The translations under genes were made by a program, and so were the position numbers. Under the pieces are notes generated by a model. The model saw only the letters and a program-made list of their open reading frames with translations, was not told the DNA's origin and made no database searches. Below are positions 31,625 to 43,768 of a stretch of 64,000 nucleotides of DNA, piece by piece. Origin of the DNA: Raphanus sativus (Eukaryota; Streptophyta; Magnoliopsida; Brassicales; Brassicaceae); the NCBI RefSeq assembly GCF_000801105.2, contig NW_026615356.1, forward strand, positions 29,013 to 93,012, in the 5' to 3' direction. How positions within the stretch are numbered: position 1 is the stretch's first letter; every line of letters starts with the position of its first letter.

Positions 31625-34600
31625 ATGGAAAAAAACAACTTCAGCAAGCTCGTTACAGTTCCGGTTCAACTCAAGGGAGGTTCAAACTATCTCTTGTGGT
31701 CTAGGTTGGTGAAGACCGCCATTGGAAGGCTAGGGCTATGGGATCACATCACTGATGATGGACCAAAGCCAGTGGCAAAGAAAACTGAAGAAGGTGAGAA
31801 GGGAAAAGCTCTCGCGGATGCTGAGGAGAAGAAGTGGATCCAAGAGGACTTGATGGTGCTTTCCGTGCTGCAAGGATCTCTAGAGGTGCCTCTCCTTGAA
31901 GCCTACAGCTACTGCGAGACTCCCAAACACCTATGGGATACTCTCATGAAGACTTTTGGAAATGTTTCCAACATTAGCCGTGTGTTTGAGCTTAAGAGAG
32001 CTATCAACTCCATGAAGCAAGATGGAGGGGAGCTCACCAAACACATGGGGAAGTTTGGATCTTTATGGTCTGAGCTTGAAAGCTTGAGACCCAACACTAC
32101 TGACATGTCGGCTCTCATGGAGAGAAGAGAACAAGATCAGGTGTTTGGGCTATTGATGACACTTGATCCTTGCTACAAAGATGTCATCAAGCATATCTTG
32201 AGGTCGCCTACTCTCCCATCTATGGAGGAAGTGTGTGCACAACTTCAGAAGGAGGAGGGATCACTTGGTCTCTTTGGAGGAAAGGGTGAGCTTACTATGG
32301 CTCATCAAGTCGAGGAGATGCAAGCTAACAAGGCTGCATACAATGGCAAGAAGTATGAGAAGTATGAAGGGAGCTGTGAGCATTGCAAGAAGTCTGGTCA
32401 TAAGAAGAGTCAGTGTTGGTTACTCCATCCCCACCTGAAGCCGAGCAAGTTCAACAAGGATAGAGAAGCCAAGGCAAACCTTTCTACTGAAGCAAATGGT
32501 GCTGGTTCATCCGGGGCTAGTCCAAGTGTGAATGTGGGTGAAAGTGAAGGAAGAGCTATGGCTTCTCATCAGCTAAGTGGCAAGGGATTGGACCAGGAGA
32601 TGATCACTAAGGCTGACATTGCATCTCTCATCCGAGCTCTTAAGGAGTCTGGTAACAAACATGACCATACTCTTGGTTACTCTTATACTGTTCATACATT
32701 GACTATTACAATGCCTAATGTCTCGGATAAGATATTAGGACTGCTAGGAAGCATCATGAAAGGAAATGAATCATCTAGGGCTAATGTTGCTAGTAATGTG
32801 CATAAACCATTGATCATTGATTCTGGTGCATCTCATCACATGATTAGTGATGTTAAGTTGATAAAAGACATTGAACCTGCTCATGGTCATGTTATGATTG
32901 CTAATGGTGATAGGATTCCTATTAGAGGCATTGGTAAATTGAAACTGTTTTATAAGGATTCTAGAGCCTTTTTCATGCCTTAGTTCACTTCAAATCTTTT
33001 ATCTGTGAAAAATGCACTAATGATCTTCAATGTAATGTTATCTTTAGTCCTAATGATGTGAAGTTTCAGGATATTAAAAGCAGTAAGTTGATTGGGCAAG
33101 GAGCTACCAAAGGAGACCTCTATATGCTGGAAGACCTTGATCCCATTTCATGTTCTTTTGTTTCTTTTAATTCTGTTTCTTCCCTCAGTAAGGATGCATT
33201 GTGGCATGCTAGACTAGGTCATCCTCATGATAGGGCTTTAAGCATTATGTTACCAGGTGTCATGCTTAAGAATAAGGAGTGTGAGGCATGTATTTTGGGT
33301 AAACATTGTAAGACTGTGTTTCAAAGATCTTCTACTATCTATGAAAGTTGTTTTTATTTGATTCACTCTGATGTTTGGACTGCTCCTTGTTTGTCCAGTG
33401 ATGGTTATAGATATTATGTCACATTCATTGATGAAAAATCCAAATACACCTCGTTAACTCTCATTAAAACAAAGGATAGGGTTCTTGATGCATTTAAAAA
33501 TTTTCAAAGCTATGTAACTAACCAATATCATGCCAAGATTAAGATTTTCAGGTCTGATAATGGAGGAGAGTATACAAGCCATGCATTTCGAGATCACCTA
33601 GCTCATCATGGGATTTTGCATCAAACTAGCTGCCCTTATACACCACAACAGAATGGTGTAGCTGAGAGGAAGAACAGGCACCTCATGGAGGTGGCTCGGT
33701 CACTAATGTTCCATACGAGTGTTCCAAAGAGGTATTGGAGTGATGCTGTTATATCTGCTTGTTATCTGATCAACAGGGTTCCAACCAGAATACTTCAAGA
33801 TCAATCTCCATTTGAGGTTCTCAACAAGAGTAAACCAAGCCTGGATCATCTAAGGACATTTGGGTGTGTGTGCTATGTATTAGTACCCGGGGAGCTGAGA
33901 AACAAACTAGAAGCAAAGAGCACCAAGGCTATGCTTATTGGTTACTCAACTAGTCAGAAAGGATACAAGTGCTTTGATCCTGATGCTAGAAGGGTCTTGG
34001 TGTCTCGGGATGTCAAGTTTATGGAGGAGCAAGGGTACTATGATGGGAAGAATTGGGAAGAACTAGAGGATCTATCTCAACCATCAGACAGAGCTGCTAG
34101 CTTGAGAAACATTTTTGAAGGTCTTGGCATTGGAGTGTCCCAGGATCAGAGTAGGCAACAAGAACCTACCCCAGTTACTGCTGAAGAAACATCCCACTTT
34201 GAACATGAGGGGGGAAGTGAATCAGAAGCAAGAAGTCAAGATCAAGGCATTGGAGCTGGAGGTCTAGAAGAACAAAGCTCTGATTCTCCTGTCCAAAGGG
34301 GAGAGGATTTAGCAAGAAGAGATCAGGGAGCTGGAGAGCCAGTTCAGATACAAGAAGAAGAAGCTAGTGAGGAACAAGAATCAGTTCCTTTGAGAAGAAG
34401 CACACGAGTGAGAAGAGATGCTTCCAACTGGGTAAACAAAAGAGTGTACTACAATGCCCAGGCTGTGGAGCATCCCTCTCAAGCTGTGTGTTCCTTTGCT
34501 GAGTTCCCGGAAGAACATTGTGCCTTTCAAGTAAGCTTAGATGAGAGCTATGTGCCAAGAAGCTATGAAGAAGCAATGTTGATTCAAGAATGGAGGGATT

Positions 34601-36103
34601 CAGTCAATGCTGAGGCAGATGCCATGATCAAGAATGATACATGGTATGAGAGCAAGTTACCTAAAGGGAAGAGAGCAGTATCATGCAAATGGATCTTTAC
34701 CATAAAATATCTACCGAATGGTAAGATAGATAGGAGGAAGACTAGACTGGTGGCAAGAGGTTTTACACAAACCTATGGTGAAGATTACATAGATACATTT
34801 GCTCCAGTCGCCAAGTTTCATACTATCAGAGTAGTGCTATCTCTTGCAGTCAACCTTGAGTGGGATCTATGGCAAATGGATGTGAAGAATGCCTTTCTTC
34901 AGGGGAGCTTGAAGATGAAGTCTACATGCTACCACCACCAGGAATGGAAGGGATGGTAAAACCAGGAAATGTATTAAGACTGAAGAAAGCTATCTATGAG
35001 TTGAAACAATCACCAAGGGCTTGCTATCACAAGCTCAGCACCACTCTGAATGGTAAAGGGTTCAGAAAGTGTGAGTTGGATCACACACTCTTCACCCTGG
35101 TTACACCAGGAGGTATTATTGTCATTCTTGTATATGTTGATGATATTATCATCACTGGTTCTGATAAAACAGGTATACAAGAGACCAATGAGTATCTCAA
35201 GTCTGTCTTTGACATAAAAGACTTGGGAGAGATGAAATATTTTCTTGGGATTGAGTTGTGCAGGTCTAAGGAAGGCTTATTTATATCTCAAAGAAAATAT
35301 GTTCTTGATCTTTTGAAAGATGCAGGTGCTTATGGAGGAAAGACAGCAAAGATGCCCATGGAAGATGGGTACAAGATTCCAAGAATAGGGGAGATGGAGG
35401 ATAGCGAGCCATTTCATGATCCCAAGTTGTATAGAAAGCTTGTGGGGAAGCTGATCTACCTTACTACCACTCGGCCAGACATATGCTTTGCAGTGAATCA
35501 AGTCAGCCAGCATATGCAACAACCAAAGGAGCACCATTGGAGAATGGTGGAGAGAGTGCTCATGTATCTCAATGAAACTCAAGGTTTAGGAGTATGGATG
35601 GGATGCAACAAGAGTACTGAAAAGTGGTTGGCTACTGTGATGCTGATTGGGCTGGTGATAGAAATGATAGGAAGTCCACAACTGGGTACTGCACCTTCAT
35701 TGGAGGAAATATGGTTACTTGGAAGAGCAAGAAGCAGAAGGTGGTCTCCTGTTCGAGTGCTGAAGCTGAGTATAGAGCTATGCTGAAGCTTACCAATGAG
35801 TTAGTGTGGATCAAAGGGATTCTTAAGCACCTGGAGATCGAACAAGCAACTCCAATGACCATGCATTGTGACAATCAAGCCGCAATACACATTGCTACCA
35901 ACTCTGTGTTTCATGAGAGGACAAAGCACATTGAGGTTGATTGTCACAAGGTAAGGCAGATGATAGTCTTGGGAGTAATCTTGCCATGTTACACTAGAAG
36001 TGAAGATCAGTTGGCCGATGTATTCACCAAGGCAGCAAGCCAAAAGACAATGGAGTCCATACACATCAGGTTAGGACTCATTGATCTTACACCCATTCAC
36101 TAG
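31625..36103 (+). pseudogene. C2 gag-pol, inactivated
   Basis: ATG at 31625. Gag is open through the CCHC knuckle and protease to a TAG at 32981-32983, where C4 has Glu453. A one-base deletion near 33010 follows (GTGAAAAATGC). Pre-integrase, integrase ([25 protein letters not shown]) and the RT start are open from 33058. A one-base deletion near 34903 (AGGGGAGC) breaks RT just after NAFLQG. RT resumes with YVDD near 35145. An AA insertion near 35620 shifts frame before RNase H (CDADWAGD), which then stays open to 36103. The RT has Gly to Glu in AIYGLKQ. Confidence 0.92.
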
Positions 36104-36236
36104 TCCCCTGATCATGAGGTCTTCACTCTTTTTCCCTCATCAAAGTTTTGTCCCAATGGGTTTTCTTTGATGAGGTTTTTAATGAGGAAGATCTCATGGT
36201 CCTTCCAAGCTCGACTTGTTCCACATGGTCAAGCTT

Positions 36237-36245
36237 GAGGGGGAG
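36237..36245 (+). other. C2 polypurine tract
   Basis: GAGGGGGAG immediately before the 3' LTR. Confidence 0.82.
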
Positions 36246-36812
36246 TGTTGAAATGTGGTGAGAAGAGATGATGAGGTTTATAATATTGAAGAGGAGATGA
36301 GAAGAAATGGAACTTGTGAAAAGTTACCATGCAGTAAAAATAAAGTTACTGCATGGTAAAAGAGGTAAAAGGAGAGTGTGGAGGTAAATGGAGAAGTAAA
36401 AGAGACTTGTGATGAGAAAGAAGGTTAGCACAGTGTTGTGATCACTCCACTGTAGAGTGGCGCGCCTCACTTGACCGTTTATGGATAAGCTATGGCTGTA
36501 TCCAGGCTGTAAAGTGAGCCAAGCATGTGATCACTCTCAACCAAGCATTTCAAACTAGTCCATTGACCTCACATGCTCCTAATAGTGTTTGATCTTTGCG
36601 CAAACCATTGTAATCTCTTCTCTTTATATATCTTGTAATCTCATTAATAAAAATCATACTTTGAGTCTCTTTCTCTCTAAGCCATGTTACTATTACATCT
36701 CTCTCTCTCGGGTTACTATTAAATCTGCAAACTCAAACTCTCTCAAATCTCTCTTAATCTCTTATGTTCTTACACTAATCTCTCAATACACTTTCTATTC
36801 TCTAAAATCTCA
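36246..36812 (+). repeat. C2 3' LTR
   Basis: 567 bp, same landmarks as the C1 5' LTR, ending TCTCA. It is followed by CAGAT, not by the ATATC that precedes the array. Confidence 0.92.
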
Positions 36813-36857
36813 CAGATTACTAAAAATAATAGTTCGGACATATGGTAATATCTTCAT
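36813..36857 (-). other. 45-bp inverted copy of the C4 left flank
   Basis: These 45 bp are an exact reverse complement of 54192-54236, the left flank of C4. They hold the CAGAT target copy, 14 more bases of the C5 LTR end ('tactaaaaataata'), and 26 bp of satellite in reverse orientation. Forward satellite resumes at 36858, so a rearrangement breakpoint lies at 36857/36858. Confidence 0.9.
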
Positions 36858-37042
36858 CTGGATAGAAAGTGGGATATCTTCTTACTCACAACTCCTATGA
36901 GATTTATTCAACTTCCTGGTTATTCTCCACTGATTAGTGGTCTCAAATAAAGCTTCTTAGATTGTGGTTCATCCTGGTTTGATAAGAATCATGAAGATAA
37001 TGCCATATGTCCGAACAGGCTAATCTGGAATCATCTCGATAG
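36858..37042. repeat. 177-bp satellite, array 2 (left part)
   Basis: About one monomer in forward orientation, interrupted by C3 at 37043. It continues at 43090 after removal of C3. Confidence 0.9.
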
Positions 37043-37603
37043 TGTTGAAATGTGGTGAGAAGAGATGAGGAGTATTGATATATTAAAGAGGAGATGAGAA
37101 GAGAAGTAACTTGTGAAAAGTTACCATGCAGTAAAAATAAAGTTACTGCATGGTAAAGAAGTAAAAGCAAGTGTGTGAAGGTTAAAGTGAACTATTGAAG
37201 ACTTGGTATGAGAAAGAGGGATTGCATAGTGAACCAAAGAAGAAGAGGAGAGGCGCGCCAAGCCTTGTGACCGTTTATGGATAAGGCTACTTTACAGCCT
37301 GGTTAAAGCAAGGCAAAGCATGTGATCACTCTCAGCCTAGTGTTTAGCTTTAGTCACACCACACATGCTTGTAATAGTTACTTAGCTGCGCAAACCCTTC
37401 TTTGCTCTCTTCTATATATTTGTAACTCTTCTCTAAATAAGATTAACACTTTTGAGTCTCTCTCTCTCTAAGATCAAACATGATACTATTTGAGCACTAT
37501 TAAATCTAGAAACTCTTTTCTCTTAGTCTCTCTCGGATTCTCTCATAATCTCTCTTAATCTCTTATCATTCTCTTAATACCTACTCTATTCTCTAAAATC
37601 ATA
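37043..37603 (+). repeat. C3 5' LTR
   Basis: 561 bp; keeps the 14-bp U3 inverted repeat and the GGCGCGCC palindrome but differs from C1 through much of U3. Ends ATCATA next to the PBS. Confidence 0.92.
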
Positions 37604-37621
37604 TGGTATCAGAGCCAGGTT
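37604..37621 (+). other. C3 primer-binding site (tRNA-iMet)
   Basis: TGGTATCAGAGCCAGGTT directly after the LTR. Confidence 0.93.
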
Positions 37622-37825
37622 GGCTCTGGTATTAAGAGATCTCATCCGATTCTCTCTTGTGTTCTTGCTACTCTTTGAATTGTTCTTTGTGTTCCTGCGG
37701 TTTGTTCTTGATTCTACCAGTTCTACTTGCTTGAGATACTTTGTTCTTGAGTTGTTGGGTCGTGTGGAGTCTACTTACTGTCAAAGGTTGAAGCTTTGTG
37801 GTGTGGCGAGTCTGAACAAGAGAAG

Positions 37826-40800
37826 ATGGAAGGTGGGAAGCTAGTTGCAGTTCCAGTTCAGTTGAAAGGAGGTGGAAATTACTTGTTGTGGTCTCGGCTT
37901 GTGAAGACTGCTGTGGGGAGGTTAGGGCTTTGGAACCACATCACTGATAATGGTCCAGAACCAGTGACCAAGGAAACCAAGGAAGGTGAAGATGCAAAAG
38001 AGCTTGCGGTTACTGCAGCTAAGAAGTGGATTCAAGAGGACCTCATGGTGTTGGCGATTCTTCAAGCATCTCTTGAGGTTCCTATCCTAGAGAGCTACAG
38101 CTACTGTGAGACTCCTAAGCACTTATGGGAGACTCTCCAAAAGACATTTGGGAACATCTCCAACCTAAGCCGAGTCTTTGAGCTAAAGAGAACCATAAAC
38201 ACTCTTGCTCAAGGAGATGTGGAGCTTACTACACACATGGGAAAGTTCAAGTCAATGTGGACTGAACTTGAGAGCTTGAGACCGAACACTACTGATGAGG
38301 AAACTCTTATGGAAAGGAAAGATCAGGTGTTTGGTTTGTTAATGACTCTCAATCCGAGCTACAAGGATGTGATCAAGCATATCTTAAGGTCACAGAAGTT
38401 ACCATCCATGGAGGAGGTTATGTCTCAACTCCAGAAGGAGGAAGGATCACTTGGCTTGTTTGGAGGGAAGGGGGAACTCACCATTGCTCATCAAGCTGAG
38501 GAGATACAAGCAAACAAGGCCGGGTACAAGAGTGGAGAAAGGTTTGGAGGGAGTTGTGATCACTGCAAGCGACATGGTCATAAGAAGCATCAGTGCTGGA
38601 TTCTCCATCCACACCTGAAGCCTACCAAGTTCAACCGAGACAGAGAAGCAAAGGCCCACCTTTCTGCTGAAGCAAGTGGAGCTGGATCATCCGGAACCAC
38701 TCCTCATGTGCAAGCGGGTGAAAGTGAAGGAAAGGCCTTGGCATCTCATCACAGTGGAGGCAAGGGCATTGATCATGATATGATCAAGAAGTCAGACATT
38801 GAGGCTCTCATCAGGGCAATCAAAGAGTCTGGTAACCCACTCGTAAACACTCTTGGTTACTCATATACTGCTTATAATGGTTCTAGTAAGACTGATAGGT
38901 TGCTAGACATGATCAAGAGTTCTCATGTTGTTCATCAAACTAGAAGTGTCTCGGATAGCTTGCTAGAATTAATAGGAAATGTAAGGAATGGAAGTGACTT
39001 GCCTAGGACTCATCTTGCTAGAAACATGTTTAAACCTTTGATCATTGATTCTGGTGCATCTCATCACATGATTAGTGACAATCATCTCATTAAGGATATA
39101 GAACCTGCTCATGGTCATGTGTTGATTGCAAATTGTGATAAAGTTCCCATTAGAGGTGTTGGCAAGTTGAGATTGTTTGATAGGGGTTCTAAGGCATTTT
39201 ATATGCCCGAATTCACTTCAAACCTTCTCTCTGTCAAGAAATGCACCACTGATCTTCATTGCAATGTCATCTTTAGTCCTAATGATGTGAAGTTTCAGGA
39301 TATTGAAAGCAATAAGTTGATTGGACAAGGAGCAACCAAGGGAGATCTCTATTTGCTGGAAGATTTAAGTCCAATCTCGAGTTTTTGTGTTTCTTTTAAT
39401 TTTGTTTCTTCTTTGAGTAAGGATGCATTGTGGCATGCTAGGCTAGGACATCCCCATTCTAGAGCTTTAAGCTTAATGTTACCAGGTGTCATGTTTAATA
39501 AAGATTGTGAAGCTTGTATCTTGGGTAAACATTGTAAGACTGTCTTTCAAAGATCATCTACTCTTTATGAGAATTGTTTTGATCTTATTCATTCTGATGT
39601 GTGGACAGCTCCTTGTTTATCTAGGGATAATTACAAGTATTTTGTCACCTTCATTGATGAAAAATCCAAATACACCTGGTTAACAATGATTAAAACAAAA
39701 TATAGGGTGTTAGATGCTTTAAAAAATTTCCAAGCATATGTTTCTAACCATTATAATGCCAAGATAAAGATTTTCAGGCCAGATAATGGTGGAGAGTATA
39801 CTGGAAATGCTTTCAAAGATCACATAGCCAAGCATGGAATTCTATATCAAACTAGTTGCCCCTACACTCCTCAACAGAATGGAGTTGCTGAGAGGAAGAA
39901 TAGACATCTTATGGAAGTGGCAAGATCCATGATGTTTCACACCAGTGTCCCTAAAAGGTATTGGAGTGATGCTGTAATTGTTGATTTTTATCTGATCAAC
40001 AGGATACCAACCAAGATACTAGGAGATCAATCCCCATTTGAAGTGTTAAACAAGAGTCGGCCAGTGTTGAAACACTTGAGAATCTTTGGCTGTGTGTACT
40101 ATGTGCTAGTTCTTAGTGAGACCATAAACAAGCTTGAAGACAAGAGCACCAAGGCTATGTTCATTGGGTACTCTACAAGTCAAAAGGGCTACAAGTGTTT
40201 TGATACTAAGGCAAGAAGGATGTTGATCTCCCGGGATGTGAAATTCATGGAGGATAAGGGCTACTATGAGGGTGAGAACTGGAAAGATCTTGAAGATTTA
40301 ACTCAGCAATCTGATAGAGCCAGGAACTTGAGGATTATTATGGAGGGGCTGGGCATTGGAGTGTCCCAGGATCAGAGTAGCCAAGAACACACTACTCGGG
40401 AAGACAATCAAGATATCTCCCACCTTGAGCATGAGGGGGGAGATGAGCATGAGTATGAAGCTGGAGATCATGGAGATCAAGGCTTGGATCCTGCTCAAAG
40501 TGGAAGATCAGATGATGAGCCAGTTCAGCAAAGGGCAGCTAGTGATAGTGAGAGAGGTCAAGTGGTTGCTGAAACTGAACAAGAAGAGACTAATGGAGGT
40601 CAAGGAGAAGCTGGCAGTGAACAAGAAGTGACTGAACAGCAAGTGGAACAGCAAGTGGAAGTTCCTTTGAGAAGGAGCACTAGAGTAAGGAAGGATCCTT
40701 CCTCTTGGGTAAACACAAGAGTGTACTACAATGCCCAAGTAGTGGAGCATCCTTCTCAAGTTGTGTGCTCCTTTGCCGAGTACCCTAAAGAACATTGTGC

Positions 40801-42379
40801 TTTCATGGTGAGCTTAGATGAGAGCTATGTTCCAAGAAGCTATGAAGAAGCTATGTTAATTCAGGAGTGGAGAGATTCAGTCAATGCAGAGGCTGATGCA
40901 ATGATAAGAAATGACACTTGGTATGAAAGCAAGTTACCTAAAGGGAAGAGAGCAGTGTCATGCAAGTGGATCTTTACCATAAAGTATCTACCTAATGGTA
41001 AGATAGATAGGAGGAAGACTAGACTGGTAGCAAGAGGATTTACACAAACTTATGGAGAAGATTACATAGATACATTTGCTCCAGTCGCCAAGCTTCATAC
41101 TATCAGAGTAGTGCTATCTCTTGCAGTCAACCTTGAGTGGGATCTATGGCAAATGGATGTGAAGAATGCCTTTCTTCAGGGGGAGCTAGAAGATGAAGTC
41201 TGCATGCTACCACCACCAGGAATGGAAGGGATGGTAAAACCAGGAAATGTATTAAGACTGAAGAAAGCTATCTATGGGTTGAAGCAATCACCAAGGGCTT
41301 GGTATCACAAGCTCAGCACCACTCTGAATGGTAAAGGATTCAGAAAGTGTGAGTTAGATCACACACTCTTCACTCTGGTTACACCAGGAGGTATCATTGT
41401 TATTCTTGTATATGTTGATGATATTATCATCACTGGCTCTGATAAAACAGGTATACAAGAGACCAAGGACTATCTCAAGTCTGTCTTTGACATAAAAGAC
41501 TTGGGAGAGATGAAATATTTTCTTGGGATTGAGTTGTGCAGGTCCAAGGAAGGCTTATTTATATCTTAAAGAAAATATGCACTTGGTCTTTTGAAAGATG
41601 CAGGTGCTTATGGAGGAAAGACTGCCAAGATGCCCATGGAGGATGGGTACAAGATTCCAAGAGAGGGGGAGATGGAAGATAGCAAGCCATTTCATGATCC
41701 CAAGTTGTATAGGAAGCTGGTGGGGAAGCTGATTTATCTTACTATCACTCGGCCAGACATATATTTTGCAGTGAATCAAGTCAGTCAACAAATGCAACAA
41801 CCCAAGGAGCATCATTGGAGAATGGTGGAGAGAGTGCTTATGTATATCAATGGAACTCAAGGGTTAGGTGTATGGATGGGGTGCAACAAGAGCAGTGAAG
41901 TGGTTGGCTACTGTGATGCTGATTGGGCTGGTGATAGGAATGATAGGAAGTCTACAACCGGGTACTGCACCTTCATTGGAGGAAACATGGTTACTTGGAA
42001 GAGCAAGAAGCAGAAGGTGGTATCCTGTTCAAGTGCTGAGGCTGAGTATAGAGCTATGCTGAAGCTTACTAATGAGCTAGTGTGGATCAAGGGGATTTTG
42101 AAGCACTTGGAGATCGAGCAAGCTACACCAATGACCATGAATTGTGACAATCAAGCTGCCATTCACATTGCTACAAACTCTGTGTTTCATGAGAGGACAA
42201 AACACATCGAGGTTGATTGTCACAAGGTGAGACAGATGATAGTTTTGGGAGTAATCTTGCCATGTTACACTAAAAGTGAAGATCAGTTGGCAGAAGTATT
42301 CACCAAGGCAGCAAGGCAAAAGACAATGGAGTCCATACACATCAGGTTAGGACTCATTGATCTTACACCCATTCGATAG
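37826..42379 (+). pseudogene. C3 gag-pol, single premature stop
   Basis: ATG at 37826 by comparison with the other copies (MEGGKLVAVPVQL). The frame is open to a TAA at 41567-41569, where C1, C2 and C4 have a Gln codon (CAA), and then open again to 42379. Domains in order: UBN2-type gag; CCHC knuckle CDHCKRHGHKKHQC near 38555; protease DSGA near 39045; pre-integrase HARLGH near 39435; integrase DVWTAP, FRPDNGGEY (Ser to Pro beside the Asp) and [10 protein letters not shown]; acidic linker; RT with VYVDD near 41408; RNase H CDADWAGD and QKVVSCSSAEAEY. No other frameshift is seen. The Glu codon after protease is intact (MPEFTSN). Confidence 0.94.
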
Positions 42380-42512
42380 TCCCCTGATCATGAGGTCTTT
42401 ACTCTTTTTCCCTCATCAAAGTTTTGTCCCAATGGGTTTTCTTTGGTGAGGTTTTTAATGAGGAAGATCTCATGGTCCTTCCAAGCTTGACTTGTTCCAC
42501 ATGGTCAAGCTT

Positions 42513-42521
42513 GAGGGGGAG
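42513..42521 (+). other. C3 polypurine tract
   Basis: GAGGGGGAG before the 3' LTR. Confidence 0.82.
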
Positions 42522-43084
42522 TGTTGAAATGTGGTGAGAAGAGATGAGGAGTATTGATATATTAAAGAGGAGATGAGAAGAGAAGTAACTTGTGAAAAGT
42601 TACCATGCAGTAAAAATAAAGTTACTGCATGGTAAAGAAGTAAAAGCAAGTGTGTGAAGGTTAAAGTGAACTATGGAACACTTGGTATGAGAAAGAGGGA
42701 TTGCATAGTGAACCAAAGAAGAAGAGGAGAGGCGCGCCAAGCCTTGTGACCGTTTATGGATAAGGCTACTTTACAGCCTGGTTAAAGCAAGGCAAAGCAT
42801 GTGATCACTCTCAGCCTAGTGTTTAGCTTTAGTCACTTGACCACACATGCTTGTAATAGTTACTTAGCTGCGCAAACCCTTCTTAGCTCTCTTCTATATA
42901 TTTGTAACTCTTCTCTAAATAAGATAAACACTTTTGAGTCTCTCTCTCTCTAAGATCAAACATGATACTATTTGAGCACTATTAATCTAGAAACTCTTTT
43001 CTCTTAATCTCTCTCGGATTCTCTCATAATCTCTCTTAATCTCTTATCATTCTCTTAATACCTACTCTATTCTCTAAAATCATA
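42522..43084 (+). repeat. C3 3' LTR
   Basis: 563 bp, close to the 5' LTR with a few base differences and small indels, ending ATCATA before GATAG. Confidence 0.92.
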
Positions 43085-43089
43085 GATAG

Positions 43090-43768
43090 AAGATGGGATA
43101 TCTTCTTGCTCACAACACTTATGAGATTTATTCAACTTCCTGGTTAGTCTCCCACTGATTAGTGTTTCCAAATAAAGCTTCTTAGATCGGGTTCATCCTG
43201 GTTTGATAAGAATCATGAAGATATTGCCATATGTCTAAACAGGCTAATCTGGAATCATCTGGATAGAAAGTGGGATATCTTCTTACTCACAACTCCTATG
43301 AGACTTATTCAACTTCCTGGTTATTCTCCACTGATTAGTGGTTCCAAATAAAGCTTCTTAGATCGTGGTTCATCCTGGTTTGATAAGAATCATGAAGATA
43401 TTACCATATGTCCGAACAGGCTAATCTGGAATCATCTCGATAGAAAGTGGGATAACTTCTTACTCACAACTCCTATGAGATTTATTCAACTTCCTGGTTA
43501 TTCTCCACTGATTAGTGGTTTCCAAATAGAGTTTCTTAGATCGTGGTTCATCCTGGTTTGATAAGAATCATGAATATATTACCATATGTCCACGAACAGG
43601 CTAATCTGGAATCATCTGGATAGAAAAAGTGGGATATCTTCTTACTCACAACTCCTATGAGATTTATTCAACTTCCTGGTTATTCTCCACTGATTAGTGG
43701 TTCCCAATCAAGCTTCTTACATATTGGTTCATCCTGGTTTGATAAGAATCATGAAGATATTACCATAT
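43090..43768. repeat. 177-bp satellite, array 2 (middle part)
   Basis: Nearly four monomers. HindIII-type sites fall at 43175, 43351, about 43528 (mutated) and 43710. Small insertions ('tccacgaac', 'gaaaaagtggg') vary the spacing near 43590-43630. G4 interrupts at CATAT. Confidence 0.9.

Larger units (their letters stand above)
982..36812 (+). mobile_element. Ty1/copia tandem array C1-C2 (LTR-int-LTR-int-LTR)
   Basis: Three LTRs of one copia family (982-1548, 30803-31377, 36246-36812) enclose two internal regions in the same orientation. The middle LTR is both 3' LTR of C1 (preceded by a polypurine tract) and 5' LTR of C2 (followed by a tRNA-Met primer-binding site). The outer flanks do not match: ATATC on the left, CAGAT on the right. 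The array therefore is not one simple insertion. Unequal recombination between LTRs is the simplest explanation, supported by lesions shared by C1 and C2. Confidence 0.88.
30803..36812 (+). mobile_element. Ty1/copia element C2
   Basis: 6010 bp with both LTRs, PBS (31378-31395), gag-pol and PPT in standard order and no internal insertion. It has the protease-integrase block once. It shares the 5' LTR with C1. Its coding region has at least four lesions, two of them shared with C1. Confidence 0.92.
37043..43084 (+). mobile_element. Ty1/copia element C3
   Basis: 6042 bp inserted in satellite with a perfect GATAG duplication (37038-37042 and 43085-43089). It is a sister subfamily of C1/C2/C4. 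The LTR begins TGTTGA but ends ATCATA, so the termini are TG and TA. Gag-pol is complete apart from one nonsense codon, making this the least damaged full-domain copia here. Confidence 0.95.
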
